From Deltaproteobacteria bacterium (lineage in GTDB: Bacteria > Myxococcota_A > Polyangia > Polyangiales > Ga0077539): DNA of 64,000 bases. Of the stretch, positions 48,280 through 58,079 are shown in pieces. The first letter of the stretch is position 1. Each line of letters begins with the position of its first letter. Location of the stretch: NCBI GenBank assembly GCA_030694465.1, contig JAUXYJ010000006.1, forward strand, positions 1-64,000. Direction: 5' to 3'. Position numbers and translations under genes: made by a program. The notes under the pieces are model-generated. The model made no database searches. It was given only the letters and a program-made list of their open reading frames with translations, and was not told the DNA's origin.

Positions 48280-49314
48280 CTACCAGTCGACGAGCGCTGC
48301 GCCCCAGGTAAATCCTGCGCCGAATGCGACCATCGCGACCTTCATTCCGCGCGTGAGGCGGCCCGTGTCAACGGCCTCAGAGAGCAACGTCGGGATGGTC
48401 GCGGCGGTGGTGTTGCCCATCTTGTGGATGTTGTGGATGAGCTTGCTGTCTGGGATGTTGAGCTGCTTGGCGACGTACTGATTGATCCGCATGTTGGCCT
48501 GGTGAAACACAAACAGATCGATCTCTTCGAGCTGCGTGTTCTTCTCCCAACAGGCCTGCATAAGCGCCTGGCACATCCGCTCGATCGCGTTCTTAAAGAC
48601 GGTCTTGCCTTCCATGTGGGGCCAGAGCATCTCGGGGCTGATCCTGGCGTATCCGTCGGTAGACTCCATCTCCATGAAGGGGCGCTTGGCGGTGTTAAAG
48701 ATCTCCATCTTCAGGGCGTCCACGTGGCGTCCATCGGCGCCAAGCCACCAGCCGCGCACACCGCGGTCTTCGTCCGTCGCGCTGACCACCACGGCGCCTG
48801 CAGCGTCACCGAAGAGCGTGGTGACCGTGCGTCCGCGTGTCGTGAAATCTAGCGCCGCCGAGTGAATCTCAGAGCCCACGACGAGCACATGTTTGCATCC
48901 GCCGGTCTGCACCATCGCGGTCGCCGTCGCGAGCCCGTACAAAAATCCCGAGCACTGGTTGCGGATGTCCATCGCGCCCATAAATCTCGGGCTGTCTCCG
49001 TCGCACACGCCCAGCCGCCGCTGAAGCATCACAGCACCACCGGGAAAGTGCATGTCGGGCGACAGCGTCGCAAACAAGATCATGTCGAGATCGCGTGCTT
49101 GGAGCCCCGCGTTTGCGATGGCTTGCTGCGCTGCGGGCACCGCTAACTCGGCAGTGCCGACGCCTACGGGCGCATAGTGACGCTGCTCGATTCCGGTTCG
49201 CTGGACGATCCATTCGTGGGTTGTATCGATGCCGTATTGCTCACGGAGGTCATCGTTAGTCACTACTCGTTCGGGCACGTGCATGCCCGTGCCTGAGATG
49301 TACGCGTTGGGCAT
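48280..49314 (-). CDS. fabH: 3-oxoacyl-ACP synthase III (FabH-like)
   Basis: FabH-type enzymes condense acyl-CoA with malonyl-ACP to start fatty-acid synthesis. The 344-residue protein has the triad Cys121 (RNQCSGFLYGL), His271 (FVFHQANMRIN) and Asn301 (HKMGNTTAATIP), with a start MPNAYISGTGMHVPE and GDAAGAVVV. It is a full-length KAS III. It lies alone, away from the usual fab cluster, so it may serve a secondary acyl pathway. Confidence 0.87.
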   Translation of the reverse strand: MPNAYISGTGMHVPERVVTNDDLREQYGIDTTHEWIVQRTGIEQRHYAPVGVGTAELAVPAAQQAIANAGLQARDLDMILFATLSPDMHFPGGAVMLQRRLGVCDGDSPRFMGAMDIRNQCSGFLYGLATATAMVQTGGCKHVLVVGSEIHSAALDFTTRGRTVTTLFGDAAGAVVVSATDEDRGVRGWWLGADGRHVDALKMEIFNTAKRPFMEMESTDGYARISPEMLWPHMEGKTVFKNAIERMCQALMQACWEKNTQLEEIDLFVFHQANMRINQYVAKQLNIPDSKLIHNIHKMGNTTAATIPTLLSEAVDTGRLTRGMKVAMVAFGAGFTWGAALVDW

Positions 49315-49486
49315 AGGGCGGACTGTTTACCGCAGAGAATCCAGCTTGTCATGACGCCTCGCGGTTGCCGCAGTGCACCGTAAAAATCTCACCTTCACCC
49401 GTGAAGTGCGCTGCGCACCTGCGTTGTGTACGGCTCACGCACAGCGCCGTTTGCGAGAGGGTGTGCTATGAGCCGGACTCTCAGCG

Positions 49487-49807
49487 ATGTCCCGCCCTGT
49501 TGCCCTCAGTGAAGCTCACGTCTTAGAGGCCCTCGCGGCCTTGGATTTATGGGAGCTTGTGCCCGCGCGCCCAGCGATTCGGCGCACGTATGTCTTCGAG
49601 AACTTCATCGAGGCTTTTGGCTTTATGACCCGCGTGGCGATGGTCGCAGAGTCGCTCGACCATCACCCCGAGTGGAGCAACGTGTACAACCGCGTCGAGG
49701 TGGTGTTGACCACGCATGACGCCGGCGGGGTGACCGCGTTGGATCTTACCCTCGCGCGGCGCATGGATGCGTTTGCACAAAACGCATCGCGACGGTCTGA
49801 CGCATGA
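49487..49807 (+). CDS. phhB: Pterin-4a-carbinolamine dehydratase
   Basis: The enzyme dehydrates 4a-hydroxytetrahydropterin to recycle the cofactor of aromatic amino-acid hydroxylases. The 106-residue protein has the characteristic core [15 protein letters not shown] (57-70), with His59, His60 and Pro61, and [13 protein letters not shown]. Length is typical. The stop overlaps the response-regulator start by 4 bp (ATGA). No phenylalanine hydroxylase gene is in this window. Confidence 0.88.
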   Translation: MSRPVALSEAHVLEALAALDLWELVPARPAIRRTYVFENFIEAFGFMTRVAMVAESLDHHPEWSNVYNRVEVVLTTHDAGGVTALDLTLARRMDAFAQNASRRSDA

Positions 49808-50481
49808 AGACTATTTTGATTATTGAAGACGAGCAGGACATGGTGCTCGGCCTCTCGGACGCGCTTGAGTTCGAGGGCTATCGCGCGGTCGCTGCGAGCA
49901 CGGGCCGCCAGGGCGTCGTGCTCTTCAAAGCCGAAAAACCCGACCTGGTGATCCTCGATTTGATGCTCCCAGACACCAACGGGTACACGGTCTGCGAAGA
50001 GCTTCGGAGGCTCTCGCGTACGGTCCCGGTTTTGATTCTGTCAGCGAGATCCCAGGAGAGCGACAAGATCCGTGGGCTCGACGCCGGTGCCGATGACTTC
50101 GTCGCGAAGCCCTTCGCGCTGGGCGAGCTCATCGCACGCATCCGCGCGATCTTGCGCAGGGCTGACCACGCCCGTGCGACGCCAGACACGGTGCAAATTG
50201 GCGAGAGCCAGGTTCACTTGGCTGGGCATTTGCTGTTGCGCAAGGGCCGTGAGAGCGCGCTGACGTTCTACGAAGTCGAGACGCTAAAGCTCTTGCTTGA
50301 GCGCGCAGGGCAGGTCGTTACGCGTGACGAAATCCTCGACAAAGTGTGGGGCGTGAGCGCCATCAACGCGCGCGCTGTGGACAACCTTGTCGTGAAGCTC
50401 CGTAAGAAAATCGAGGCGACACCCGACGCCCCGCGGCACATTCTCACAGTGCACGGCGTGGGCTACAAGCTGGTCTGTTAG
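49804..50481 (+). CDS. OmpR/PhoB-family response regulator
   Basis: The 225-residue protein has a receiver domain with Asp52 ([10 protein letters not shown]), acidic pocket IEDEQD, Ser80 and Lys102 (VAKPF), followed by a winged-helix DNA-binding domain with [13 protein letters not shown] and [12 protein letters not shown]. It should bind DNA when phosphorylated. No histidine kinase lies nearby, so it is an orphan. It is translationally coupled to phhB, which is an odd pairing. Confidence 0.92.
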   Translation: MKTILIIEDEQDMVLGLSDALEFEGYRAVAASTGRQGVVLFKAEKPDLVILDLMLPDTNGYTVCEELRRLSRTVPVLILSARSQESDKIRGLDAGADDFVAKPFALGELIARIRAILRRADHARATPDTVQIGESQVHLAGHLLLRKGRESALTFYEVETLKLLLERAGQVVTRDEILDKVWGVSAINARAVDNLVVKLRKKIEATPDAPRHILTVHGVGYKLVC

Positions 50482-50485
50482 CGCC

Positions 50486-50926
50486 ATGAGCACGCCCGAG
50501 AGTCCCACACCGACTGACGCTCTGAGCGAAGACACTCAGGGATATTCCAAGCGAAAGTGGGCTCTTTCGGTGGTGCTCTTCACGGTCCTGCTGTGGGTCG
50601 CCGCGTGGTGGCTACAGAACTTTACGCCCAGACAGCCGTGGCTCCGTGAAGTCTTGCGCGCCGAGGCGTTTCATATCCTCGCGCACTTGATCTTGTACGC
50701 GACGCTCTACGGGCTCTTGCGCTTGGCTCTGGGGCCTCGTCGGCACGCGACCGCGATCGCAGTGATCGCGACCTTGAGCATCGCCGGAGTGCAAGAGCTC
50801 GTGCAGTGCGCGACCTATCGACGGATCCCCGGAGCGGGCGAGCTCTTTGATCTCGCGGTGGACACCGTGGCCCTCGGCGTTGCGCACGCGGTCATGCGCT
50901 GGCGAGGGATTATCCCCGCGAAGTAG
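50486..50926 (+). CDS. VanZ-like membrane protein
   Basis: The 146-residue protein has four hydrophobic helices and the VanZ-family ending GELFDLAVDTVALGVAHAV, plus AHLILYATLYGLL in the second helix. The start is four bases after the response-regulator stop, suggesting co-transcription. VanZ-like proteins occur in teicoplanin-resistance and other contexts, but no specific role follows here. It overlaps the convergent hydroxylase by 17 bp. Confidence 0.8.
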   Translation: MSTPESPTPTDALSEDTQGYSKRKWALSVVLFTVLLWVAAWWLQNFTPRQPWLREVLRAEAFHILAHLILYATLYGLLRLALGPRRHATAIAVIATLSIAGVQELVQCATYRRIPGAGELFDLAVDTVALGVAHAVMRWRGIIPAK

Positions 50927-51602
50927 CCGCGCTCTTGATCGGAATGTACGTGCGAAACACGATGTCCCACAGCGGCGAAGAGACCCCGTAACGGCCTGGG
51001 CGCTCATCGTGATGGTGCTGCAGGTGATACATGCGCAGCCACTTGCCGATGCCGCCTTTGGGGCGCGCGTGGTGCGTGTAGTAATGCACCCAATCGTACG
51101 CGACGTAGCCCACGACGGCGCCCGCGAAGGCCGGGGCCCAGTGGTGCGCGCCGAGGGTCAAACGAAAGAGCACACCGAAGATCACCGCCAGCGGAAAGCT
51201 CCCAATCGGGACCATGACCAAGCGCCACGGGTCATCGGGAAAATCGTGATGATACCCGTGCGCGAGGTAGTTCTCGGGGTGCTCTTCGGTCGGCACGAGG
51301 GAGTGAAACAAAAAGCGGTGCAGGGCGTACTCAATCAGCGACCAGATGAGCCAGCCCAGCGCGAAGAGCGCCAAGACGGTAGGCCAACGGTACGCGGTCT
51401 CGGTGAAGCCTCGGTAGAGCCCGTACACGGCGACGGGTCCGAACCACACGCCAGGGGTCACCCAATGTGCACGCGCGAGGTAGTGCTCGAGAAAGTGATT
51501 CTTGAACACAGAGATGGTCTTGGGACGGTCTTTGCGAGGCGTCGCGGGGGTGCGTCCCAGCGCGGCGTCGAGGAGCTCGTCGGTGAACAATTGCTTGAGC
51601 AT
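50910..51602 (-). CDS. Fatty-acid hydroxylase superfamily protein
   Basis: The ATG at 51602 gives 230 residues with four hydrophobic helices and the di-iron His-box set: HRFLFH, HGYHHDFP, HYYTHH and HLQHHHDE. These are the conserved ligands of membrane sterol desaturase/fatty-acid 2-hydroxylases. The EYALHRFLFHSLVP context is closest to fatty-acid 2-hydroxylases, so hydroxylation of a lipid acyl chain is likely but the substrate is inferred. It is divergent from uppP. Confidence 0.87.
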   Translation of the reverse strand: MLKQLFTDELLDAALGRTPATPRKDRPKTISVFKNHFLEHYLARAHWVTPGVWFGPVAVYGLYRGFTETAYRWPTVLALFALGWLIWSLIEYALHRFLFHSLVPTEEHPENYLAHGYHHDFPDDPWRLVMVPIGSFPLAVIFGVLFRLTLGAHHWAPAFAGAVVGYVAYDWVHYYTHHARPKGGIGKWLRMYHLQHHHDERPGRYGVSSPLWDIVFRTYIPIKSAATSRG

Positions 51603-51777
51603 CGCGGTCTCGGTCCTAGCACACACGTGGGAGTCGGTGCGAGGATCGCGCGTCGATTTGCTAGAGAATTTACAGGCAATTTCTGCGCAGCCGCGCACGC
51701 TATGCGAAGCACTCTACGCACCCAGCGCGTGACTCTCGTGCGCACGCGAGCGCTTTGTGGTGTACACACCGTCCGCC

Positions 51778-52581
51778 ATGACGACCGAAGTGAGCTTTGT
51801 GCAAACCGCGATCCTTGGGGTCGTCCAGGGAGTCACCGAGTTTTTGCCGATCTCCAGTGATGGGCATCTCGCGCTGGGCCAGCGCTTGTTGCACACAAGC
51901 GGCGGTCTCGAGATGACCGTGTTGCTGCACGCAGGGACGCTCTTGGCGACCTTCGTGATCTTTCGCAAAGAGGTCGTTGAGCTCTTCAAGGCGCTCGCGC
52001 GGATGGTGCGATCGCCGGGCACGGTGCGCAGTGATGTTCGCGCCATGGAGCTCATCGGGATCTTTGTCGCGAGCGTGCCGACGGCCATCGTGGGCCTCGC
52101 GCTCAAGAAGCACGTCGAGGCCTGGAGCTCTGTCCCGTGGATTGTGGGGGTGTGCTTCTTGGGCACTGGCGCGGCGCTGTTGGCGTCACGGTTTGGCCGC
52201 GAAGAAGCAGACTTTCAGTGGACCCCTACGAAGGCTTTTCTCGTGGGAATCGCCCAGGGTCTTGCCGTGCTTCCGGGGCTCTCTCGCTCGGCGTGTACGC
52301 TCGCGTCCGCGCTGCTCTTGGGGGCGCCGCCGAAAGAGGCGTTTCGCTTCTCGTTTTTGCTCTCGCTGCCCGCGGTGGGCGGTGCGCTCTTGTTAGAGCT
52401 CAAAGACCCTGGCGCGCTCTCGCGTGCCGGCGGGATGCCCGGCGTGTTCGGCGCCGTGGTCGCGTTCTTTGTGGGCCTCGTCGCGTTGCTCGCCCTCCGC
52501 GGCGTGGTCTCTCGCGGAAAACTCTGGGCGTTTGCGCTCTATGTCATCCCGCTCGCGCTGCTCACGCTCACCCTTCGCTGA
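51778..52581 (+). CDS. uppP: Undecaprenyl-diphosphatase
   Basis: UppP (BacA) recycles the undecaprenyl lipid carrier for cell-wall synthesis at the inner membrane. The 267-residue polytopic protein has the catalytic motif QGVTEFLPISSDGHL (17-31) near the start and the second motif LPGLSRSACT in the middle. Most UppP proteins read EFLPISSxGHL here, so the match is strong. The ATG at 51778 was preferred to one seven codons upstream because the family begins there. Confidence 0.93.
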   Translation: MTTEVSFVQTAILGVVQGVTEFLPISSDGHLALGQRLLHTSGGLEMTVLLHAGTLLATFVIFRKEVVELFKALARMVRSPGTVRSDVRAMELIGIFVASVPTAIVGLALKKHVEAWSSVPWIVGVCFLGTGAALLASRFGREEADFQWTPTKAFLVGIAQGLAVLPGLSRSACTLASALLLGAPPKEAFRFSFLLSLPAVGGALLLELKDPGALSRAGGMPGVFGAVVAFFVGLVALLALRGVVSRGKLWAFALYVIPLALLTLTLR

Positions 52582-52596
52582 GTCTCGGTTGACCCA

Positions 52597-53703
52597 ATGA
52601 CCCATTCGACCCACACGTTTGTCGCAGTCCTCGCAGGTGGCTCGGGGACACGATTTTGGCCCGCGTCGCGCAAGCGATGGCCTAAGCAGTTCTTGCCGCT
52701 TGGCGAGGATTCTTCCACGCCGTTGTTAGTCTCGACGCTCGCACGTGTAGCGCCCTTGGCGCCGTCTGAGCGCACGATGGTGCTCACGGGGCGCGTGCTC
52801 GCCGAGGCGACTCGTGCGCTCTTGCAAGAGGGCACCGTGGGACGTGTTCTCGCAGAGCCCATCGCGAAGAACACCGCTCCCGCCGTCGCGTGGGCCTCGC
52901 GTGTTGCGCGTCGGAGCGACCCTGACGCGGTCGTGATCGTGCTGCCCGCAGACGCGTACATCGAGAACGAAGAGGCATTTCGCAGCGCATTGGCGCTCGC
53001 GGTCACCGCCGCAGCGGACGGCGCGATTGTCACCTTGGGGGTTAGACCCACGCGCCCCGAGACCGGCTACGGATACCTTCGTGTGGGCGAGAGCACGTCC
53101 CGAGAGGGTGTCCGTCGCGTCGAGGCGTTTGTCGAGAAGCCTGATCTCGCGCACGCGACCGCGTACGTCCGCGATGGATTCTACCTGTGGAACGCTGGGA
53201 TCTTTGTCTTTCGCGCGTCCGTGATGGACGACGCTGTGCGCGCTCACTTGCCCGCGCTCGCCGAGGGGCTTGACCGCGTGGACGAAGCGGTTGCGCTGCA
53301 CGGACTGAGCGCAGAGGACAGCGCGATCGACAGTCTATTTGCAGGGATTGACGGCGTCTCGATCGACTATGGCGTGATGGAGAAGGTCCCTCACGTCCAT
53401 GTCGTCGCGGTCGATTGCGGCTGGAGCGACGTGGGCAGCTGGCAAGCGAGCTGGGAGCTCGGCACCAAAGACGAGAACGACAATGTCGTGCGCGTGGGCG
53501 AGGGCGCCTCGGTGGTCCTTGAAGACTCTCGCGGCAACGTCGTGAGCGCGGGCGCTGGCAAAGTCGTCGCGCTCATTGGCGTCGAAGATCTCGTCGTGGT
53601 GGACACACCTGACGCGCTCTTGGTCTTGCCGCGTGCGCGTGCGCAAGAGGTCAAGCGCGCCGTCGATGCGCTTGCGGCAAAGCGTCGCACCGATGTTCTG
53701 TAG
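52597..53703 (+). CDS. manC: Mannose-1-phosphate guanylyltransferase
   Basis: The enzyme makes GDP-mannose from mannose-1-phosphate and GTP for polysaccharides. The 368-residue protein has the nucleotidyltransferase signature VLAGGSGTRFWPASRKRWPK (11-30), LPADAYI, FVEKP and FYLWNAGIFVF, and SIDYGVMEK. The C-terminal isomerase domain of bifunctional ManC is absent, so it is monofunctional. It follows uppP by 15 bp on the same strand, so both probably serve envelope synthesis. Confidence 0.9.
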   Translation: MTHSTHTFVAVLAGGSGTRFWPASRKRWPKQFLPLGEDSSTPLLVSTLARVAPLAPSERTMVLTGRVLAEATRALLQEGTVGRVLAEPIAKNTAPAVAWASRVARRSDPDAVVIVLPADAYIENEEAFRSALALAVTAAADGAIVTLGVRPTRPETGYGYLRVGESTSREGVRRVEAFVEKPDLAHATAYVRDGFYLWNAGIFVFRASVMDDAVRAHLPALAEGLDRVDEAVALHGLSAEDSAIDSLFAGIDGVSIDYGVMEKVPHVHVVAVDCGWSDVGSWQASWELGTKDENDNVVRVGEGASVVLEDSRGNVVSAGAGKVVALIGVEDLVVVDTPDALLVLPRARAQEVKRAVDALAAKRRTDVL

Positions 53704-53775
53704 CCTTGTGACTCGGTAAATTTCACGTCAAACAGTTGCCGTGATTGCCACCCGTTGCACTACCATGGGAGGGCA

Positions 53776-54249
53776 GTGACCACCGCGGATCGCATCCAGG
53801 CGCTCGGGAGCATTCATATGTTTTCGGGGCTTACGCCACGCTCCCTTGAGCGCATCGCAGCGCTCGCCGAGGAGCAGACCGCTGCGATCGCGACGGTCTT
53901 GTTTCGTGCAGGGGACCCCGGAGACAAGCTCTATCTCATTTTGGATGGCAAAGTGCGGATCTCGCGCGATGTCCCGGGGCTGGGCGAAGAGGCCCTCGCG
54001 GTGTTGGGCGAGGGTGAATACTTTGGTGAGATGGCCCTTGTCGACGACGCGCCGCGGTCGGCCGACGCGAGGGTGCACGAGCGCTGCAAGCTGCTCGTGA
54101 TTGACAAAGACGAGCTGCAACATCTGCTCTTTTTGCACAAAGAAATCGCTTACGAGATCTTGTGGAACGTCACGCGCACCCTCGCCGCGCGCCTCCGCGA
54201 GACCAACGAGAAGATGACCTTCCTCGCCGCGAGCGGCAAGTTCTCGTGA
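53776..54249 (+). CDS. Cyclic-nucleotide-binding domain protein
   Basis: This small protein (157 residues from the GTG at 53776) is a stand-alone cNMP-binding fold: FSGLTPRSLERIAALAEE, RAGDPGDKLYLILDGKVRI, GEGEYFGEMALVDDAPRSADA. The phosphate-binding cassette GEMALVDDAPRSA is intact, including the Arg. No HTH follows, so it is not a Crp-type regulator. GGGAGGG lies very near the GTG. An ATG at 53818 with GGGAG at good spacing is an alternative start. It may work with the cyclase encoded about 4 kb away. Confidence 0.82.
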   Translation: MTTADRIQALGSIHMFSGLTPRSLERIAALAEEQTAAIATVLFRAGDPGDKLYLILDGKVRISRDVPGLGEEALAVLGEGEYFGEMALVDDAPRSADARVHERCKLLVIDKDELQHLLFLHKEIAYEILWNVTRTLAARLRETNEKMTFLAASGKFS

Positions 54250-54293
54250 GCCACTAACCTCACCCGCTCACAAGCCCCCCGAAGGCTCGTTTG

Positions 54294-56702
54294 CTACTCC
54301 GCAGCGTTGTCGCTGATGACTTGCTCACCGAGCGCCAGGCTGCGCTCAAGCAACACGGCCACGTCGAGCTGCTCGACCTCGCGCCCCGCGCTCTCAAGCT
54401 CGTCGCCGAAGGACTTGATCCCGTCCGAGAGCATGGTCTGGCAGAAGGGGCATCCCGTGGCGACCTTGGTCGCTCCGGTGTCCAAGAGCTGCAACGTACG
54501 ACGACGGTTTACGCGGTCGTTGTTCTGCTCTTCCATCCACATTTGCGCGCCACCCGCGCCGCAGCAGAGGCCCTTCTCGCGGTTGAGCTCAGCCTCGACA
54601 ACGGTCACCCCGGGGATGGCCTGCAAGATCTTGCGTGGGCTGTCATAGACCTCGTTGTAACGGCCGAGATAGCACGAGTCGTGGTAGGCGACCTTGGCGC
54701 GTACTGCGCGCTTTGGCGTGATTTTCTGCTCAGCAAGCAGGCCCAAAATAAAGTCCGTGTGGTGCACGACCTCGTACCGAGCGCCCAGGTCTGGGTACTC
54801 GTTGAGCAGGGTGTTAAAGCAGTGCGGACACGTGGTGACGATCTTCTTGGGCTCGTACTTCTTGAGCGTCGCGACGTTCTCTTCGGCGAGCATCATGTAG
54901 AGAAACTCGTTGCCAGCGCGTCGTGCGGGGTCGCCTGTGCAGGTCTCTTCGTCTCCGAGGATGGCAAAGCGCACCTTGGCGGCCTGCATGATCTTGGCGG
55001 TCGCGCGTGAGATTTTCTTGGCGTTGTCGTCGTAGCTGCCCGCGCAGCCGACCCAGAAGAGCACGTCTGCGTCGGGCATCTCGCGCATCATGGGGATGTC
55101 CAAGCCGTCGGCCCAGGTGCCGCGGTCCATCTTGGTGATGTTCCACGGGTTGCCGTTGGTCTCGAGCGCGCTGAAGGTCTTCTGCAGCTCGTGCGGAAAC
55201 TCGCCCTTCACGAGCACAAGATTGCGACGCATATCCACAATCTTGTCGACATACGTGATGAGCACGGGGCACTGCTCTTCGCACGCGCGGCACGTCGTGC
55301 AACCCCAGAGAATATCCGGGTCAATCACGTTGGGCACCAAGTCCACGTGCTTGATGTCTTTGTGCTTGGGCGCGGCCTTTGCGCCCTCTGCGTCGCCGTC
55401 TGACTCGCCCGCGGTCTTGGGCGGAAACTCAGCGATCCCCGCCCGAGGTCCACCCTCGCGCGCGAGCACTTCTTCTTGGCGGTCATACGCGTGGTTGCGA
55501 AGCTCCAAGAGAAAGTGCTTGGGTGACAACAGCTTGCCCGTGCGGTGCGCGGGGCAGTTGTCCGAGCAGCGCCCGCACTCGGTGCATGTGTAGAAATCCA
55601 GCATGCTCTTCCAGCTCAAGTGCTCGAGCTGCGCGACACCGACCGGCGCGTCCGTGGGGTTGGCGAGCTCGGCCGCAGCGCCGACGATCTCCATGAGCTC
55701 GTCTGTGTTCTTGGCCATCGGGCTCAAGCGTCCAGGGTGCTCCATGCTGCGAAAAAGCACGTTGAACAGCGCGGTGATCACGTGAAAATGCTTGCCGTAG
55801 GGCAGGTAATTCAAGAAGCCCAATACCAGCGCGACGTGTGTCCACCAGCCAAAGGTGCCCACGATGGTGAGCACGCTTTCGCTGGTGATTCCCAGGGCCA
55901 AATACACTTTGGCTACGATAAATCCGAGCGGCGAGGCCTCGTGCATCGCTGCCGTCATCGTGCGCGCGGCCAGGTCGCCCTCAGACGCGGGCATGGCAAG
56001 CGCGGCCTTCGCGATGAGCGCGCCGTCATAGACCAAGTCCATGATCATCATGGTCGCGATGACCGAGAGCACCAGCGTGGCGTGCCATCCGTAGGCCAAG
56101 CGCTTCTGCTTATCGACGATGCGTGCCTTGATAAAGTACGCGACGCCCAGCAAGACTAAGCCGATCACGGCGTCTTTCATCAGGGCGTAGCCGATGCCCA
56201 AGAGCTTCCAGGGCATGGGGCCGTTGGGGTCGAGCACCCAGAGGTTGAAGTGCGGATCGTACGCGCGGCCTACGAGCACGATCGTGCGGAGGAGCAGGAT
56301 CGCGAAGCCCAGAAAGATGCCGTAGTGCGCGATGCCCGCGCCCGCGTACTTGGGCATTTTCATCTGCGAACGCAGGGCCCAAAACAACACGTGACCGCCG
56401 CCGCCTGCGAAGAGCAGGAGCGCAGCGAGGCGCAGAGGCACGGTGGTGGACGCGTCAAAGTCCGTCATCAGCGTGGCGAGGCTGATGAGCAGACCGGCTG
56501 CAGGGAGCGCGACGATTCCGGCCACGATGATGGTGCCGACGAGGTCGGGCGTGCGGCCACCCGGAGGGGCAGCCATACGATCAAAGAGTCGGTCGAAGCG
56601 GCCTTCGGGCGCGCCTGCCAGGAGCAATGTCATCCGCTTTCGAGCAGTGAAAGCAAAGACTCCAAGCATGGCGAGGACCAGCAAAGTCATCGCAATCGGC
56701 AT
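54294..56702 (-). CDS. Membrane-bound Fe-S oxidoreductase (HdrD/GlpC-like with cytochrome-b-like N-terminus)
   Basis: The 802-residue protein has about six membrane helices in residues 1-330 (NarI/HdrE-like), then two 4Fe-4S clusters, CTECGRCSDNCPAHRTGK and CTTCRACEEQCPV, and two CCG domains: VGCAGSYDD with TCTGDPARR and TCPHCFNTL, then SCYLGRYNEVYD with CCGAGGAQMW and GCPFCQTML. This is the layout of ETF-linked heterodisulphide-reductase-like oxidoreductases that pass electrons to quinones. The electron donor is not identifiable here. Confidence 0.88.
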   Translation of the reverse strand: MPIAMTLLVLAMLGVFAFTARKRMTLLLAGAPEGRFDRLFDRMAAPPGGRTPDLVGTIIVAGIVALPAAGLLISLATLMTDFDASTTVPLRLAALLLFAGGGGHVLFWALRSQMKMPKYAGAGIAHYGIFLGFAILLLRTIVLVGRAYDPHFNLWVLDPNGPMPWKLLGIGYALMKDAVIGLVLLGVAYFIKARIVDKQKRLAYGWHATLVLSVIATMMIMDLVYDGALIAKAALAMPASEGDLAARTMTAAMHEASPLGFIVAKVYLALGITSESVLTIVGTFGWWTHVALVLGFLNYLPYGKHFHVITALFNVLFRSMEHPGRLSPMAKNTDELMEIVGAAAELANPTDAPVGVAQLEHLSWKSMLDFYTCTECGRCSDNCPAHRTGKLLSPKHFLLELRNHAYDRQEEVLAREGGPRAGIAEFPPKTAGESDGDAEGAKAAPKHKDIKHVDLVPNVIDPDILWGCTTCRACEEQCPVLITYVDKIVDMRRNLVLVKGEFPHELQKTFSALETNGNPWNITKMDRGTWADGLDIPMMREMPDADVLFWVGCAGSYDDNAKKISRATAKIMQAAKVRFAILGDEETCTGDPARRAGNEFLYMMLAEENVATLKKYEPKKIVTTCPHCFNTLLNEYPDLGARYEVVHHTDFILGLLAEQKITPKRAVRAKVAYHDSCYLGRYNEVYDSPRKILQAIPGVTVVEAELNREKGLCCGAGGAQMWMEEQNNDRVNRRRTLQLLDTGATKVATGCPFCQTMLSDGIKSFGDELESAGREVEQLDVAVLLERSLALGEQVISDNAAE

Positions 56703-56901
56703 GAGAAAAAACCTCGTTCAGTGAGAAAGAAAACGTGAGACTTCGCAGGTCTATAGAGGGCAATGATGCGCTCCGTCAATCATGGCAGAGTGTGCCTAAG
56801 TGCTTCGATCCCTGCGGTAGAATGACCTTGTATGAACGCTTTAAGCTCATGATGAAGCGTCGTCGTCCTGACTCCGCCCCTTTGCAACCCAGGGAGTGTC
56901 C

Positions 56902-57468
56902 ATGCCTGACTTCGATCGCCGCCGACCTATCGACGAGACCATTTGGGGAATCGACGGGGTTTTTGACAGAGAAACCTGCGAGAGTTTCATCACGCGCTTT
57001 GAGTCCCAAGGCTTTGAGCGCGCGCCGATCACCACCGCGTCGGGGCCCGTGATGAACGACCGTGTCCGCAACAATGAGCGGCTGATGTTTGACGATCCAG
57101 CGATGGCGCAATCGCTCTTTGAGCGCGTAAAAAGTGCGCTCCCCGAGCACATCGATGCTTGGAAGGTCTGTGGTCTGAATGAGCGCTTTCGCGTGTATCG
57201 CTACGATGTAGGGCAGCGATTTAGGCCGCACTTTGATGGCTGTTTTATGCGCGAATACGACCGCGAAGAGAGCGCCCTCACGCTGATGGTCTATCTTAAC
57301 GACGGCTTCGAGGGCGGTGAAACAGCGTTCTTGGACTACGGGGTTGTGGTCAAGCCCAAGCAGGGCAACGTCCTCGTGTTTTTTCACCCGATCCTTCACG
57401 AGGGGCGCTCGGTGTTGTCCGGGCGAAAGTACGTCTTGCGCACGGACGTGATGTACCGACGCGAGTAA
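56902..57468 (+). CDS. 2OG-Fe(II) oxygenase, prolyl-4-hydroxylase-like
   Basis: The ATG at 56902 follows AGGGAG at five bases. The 188-residue protein has the P4H core: YDVGQRFRPHFDG (His110, Asp112), YLNDGFEGGETAF, HEGRSVLSGRKYVLRTDVMY (His166 and Lys176). The HxD...H triad binds iron and the Lys binds 2-oxoglutarate. It is a complete catalytic domain without extra regions. The substrate is unknown: proline in a protein by family, or another small target. Confidence 0.9.
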   Translation: MPDFDRRRPIDETIWGIDGVFDRETCESFITRFESQGFERAPITTASGPVMNDRVRNNERLMFDDPAMAQSLFERVKSALPEHIDAWKVCGLNERFRVYRYDVGQRFRPHFDGCFMREYDREESALTLMVYLNDGFEGGETAFLDYGVVVKPKQGNVLVFFHPILHEGRSVLSGRKYVLRTDVMYRRE

Positions 57469-57515
57469 TTCGCGAGTGAAATTGCACAAAACAATGGCAC
57501 CCTCGCGCACGACGT

Positions 57516-58043
57516 ATGAGCGAAGGAATCCATCTCGAGTCCCTGCCCAGAGGCACCTGGCTCGCGCCGAGCGCGCGCATCGCGAGGCTGACGCAAGCCA
57601 TCCCGCAGATTGAAGCGGTGCTCGCGGGCGAGACCGACACGGTCTTGATTCAGGCCACGCTGGCGTGCCTGCTGTGGGACACGATGGTCTGGTGCAATTG
57701 GGTGGGATTTTACAGACGAGTGAGCGACACGATGCTCAGCGTAGGGCCCTACCAGGGCGGCATGGGGTGTCTTCACATCGCGCTCGACCGTGGCGTGTGT
57801 GGGGCGGCGGCGCGCACGGGGCAGACGCAGCGAGTCCCCGACGTGCATGCCTTCGCGGGGCACATCGCCTGCGATGACAAGACGCAGAGCGAGCTGGTCG
57901 TGCCTGTGGTCTACCAAGGTCATGTGCGCGCGGTGTTGGACCTCGACAGCCCGCACCGAGACGCGTTTAGCGAAGACGAAGCGAAGCTGATCGAGGAGCT
58001 AGTGGCGAGGATTTTTTCAGATCAAACAACGCTGCAATGGTAG
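57516..58043 (+). CDS. msrC: Free-methionine-(R)-sulfoxide reductase (fRMsr)
   Basis: The 175-residue GAF-domain enzyme reduces free Met-R-sulfoxide. The three active-site cysteines are Cys85, Cys95 and Cys119, in CLHIALDRGVCGAAAR and VPDVHAFAGHIACDD, which match the spacing in the enzyme family. NWVGFYRR and VVPVVYQGHVRAVLDLDSP are also typical. It sits near a P4H-like oxygenase on the same strand. The start ATG is at 57516. Confidence 0.92.
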   Translation: MSEGIHLESLPRGTWLAPSARIARLTQAIPQIEAVLAGETDTVLIQATLACLLWDTMVWCNWVGFYRRVSDTMLSVGPYQGGMGCLHIALDRGVCGAAARTGQTQRVPDVHAFAGHIACDDKTQSELVVPVVYQGHVRAVLDLDSPHRDAFSEDEAKLIEELVARIFSDQTTLQW

Positions 58044-58079
58044 CGCGCGATCTTGCTACACTCGCGTGAGAACACAGCG

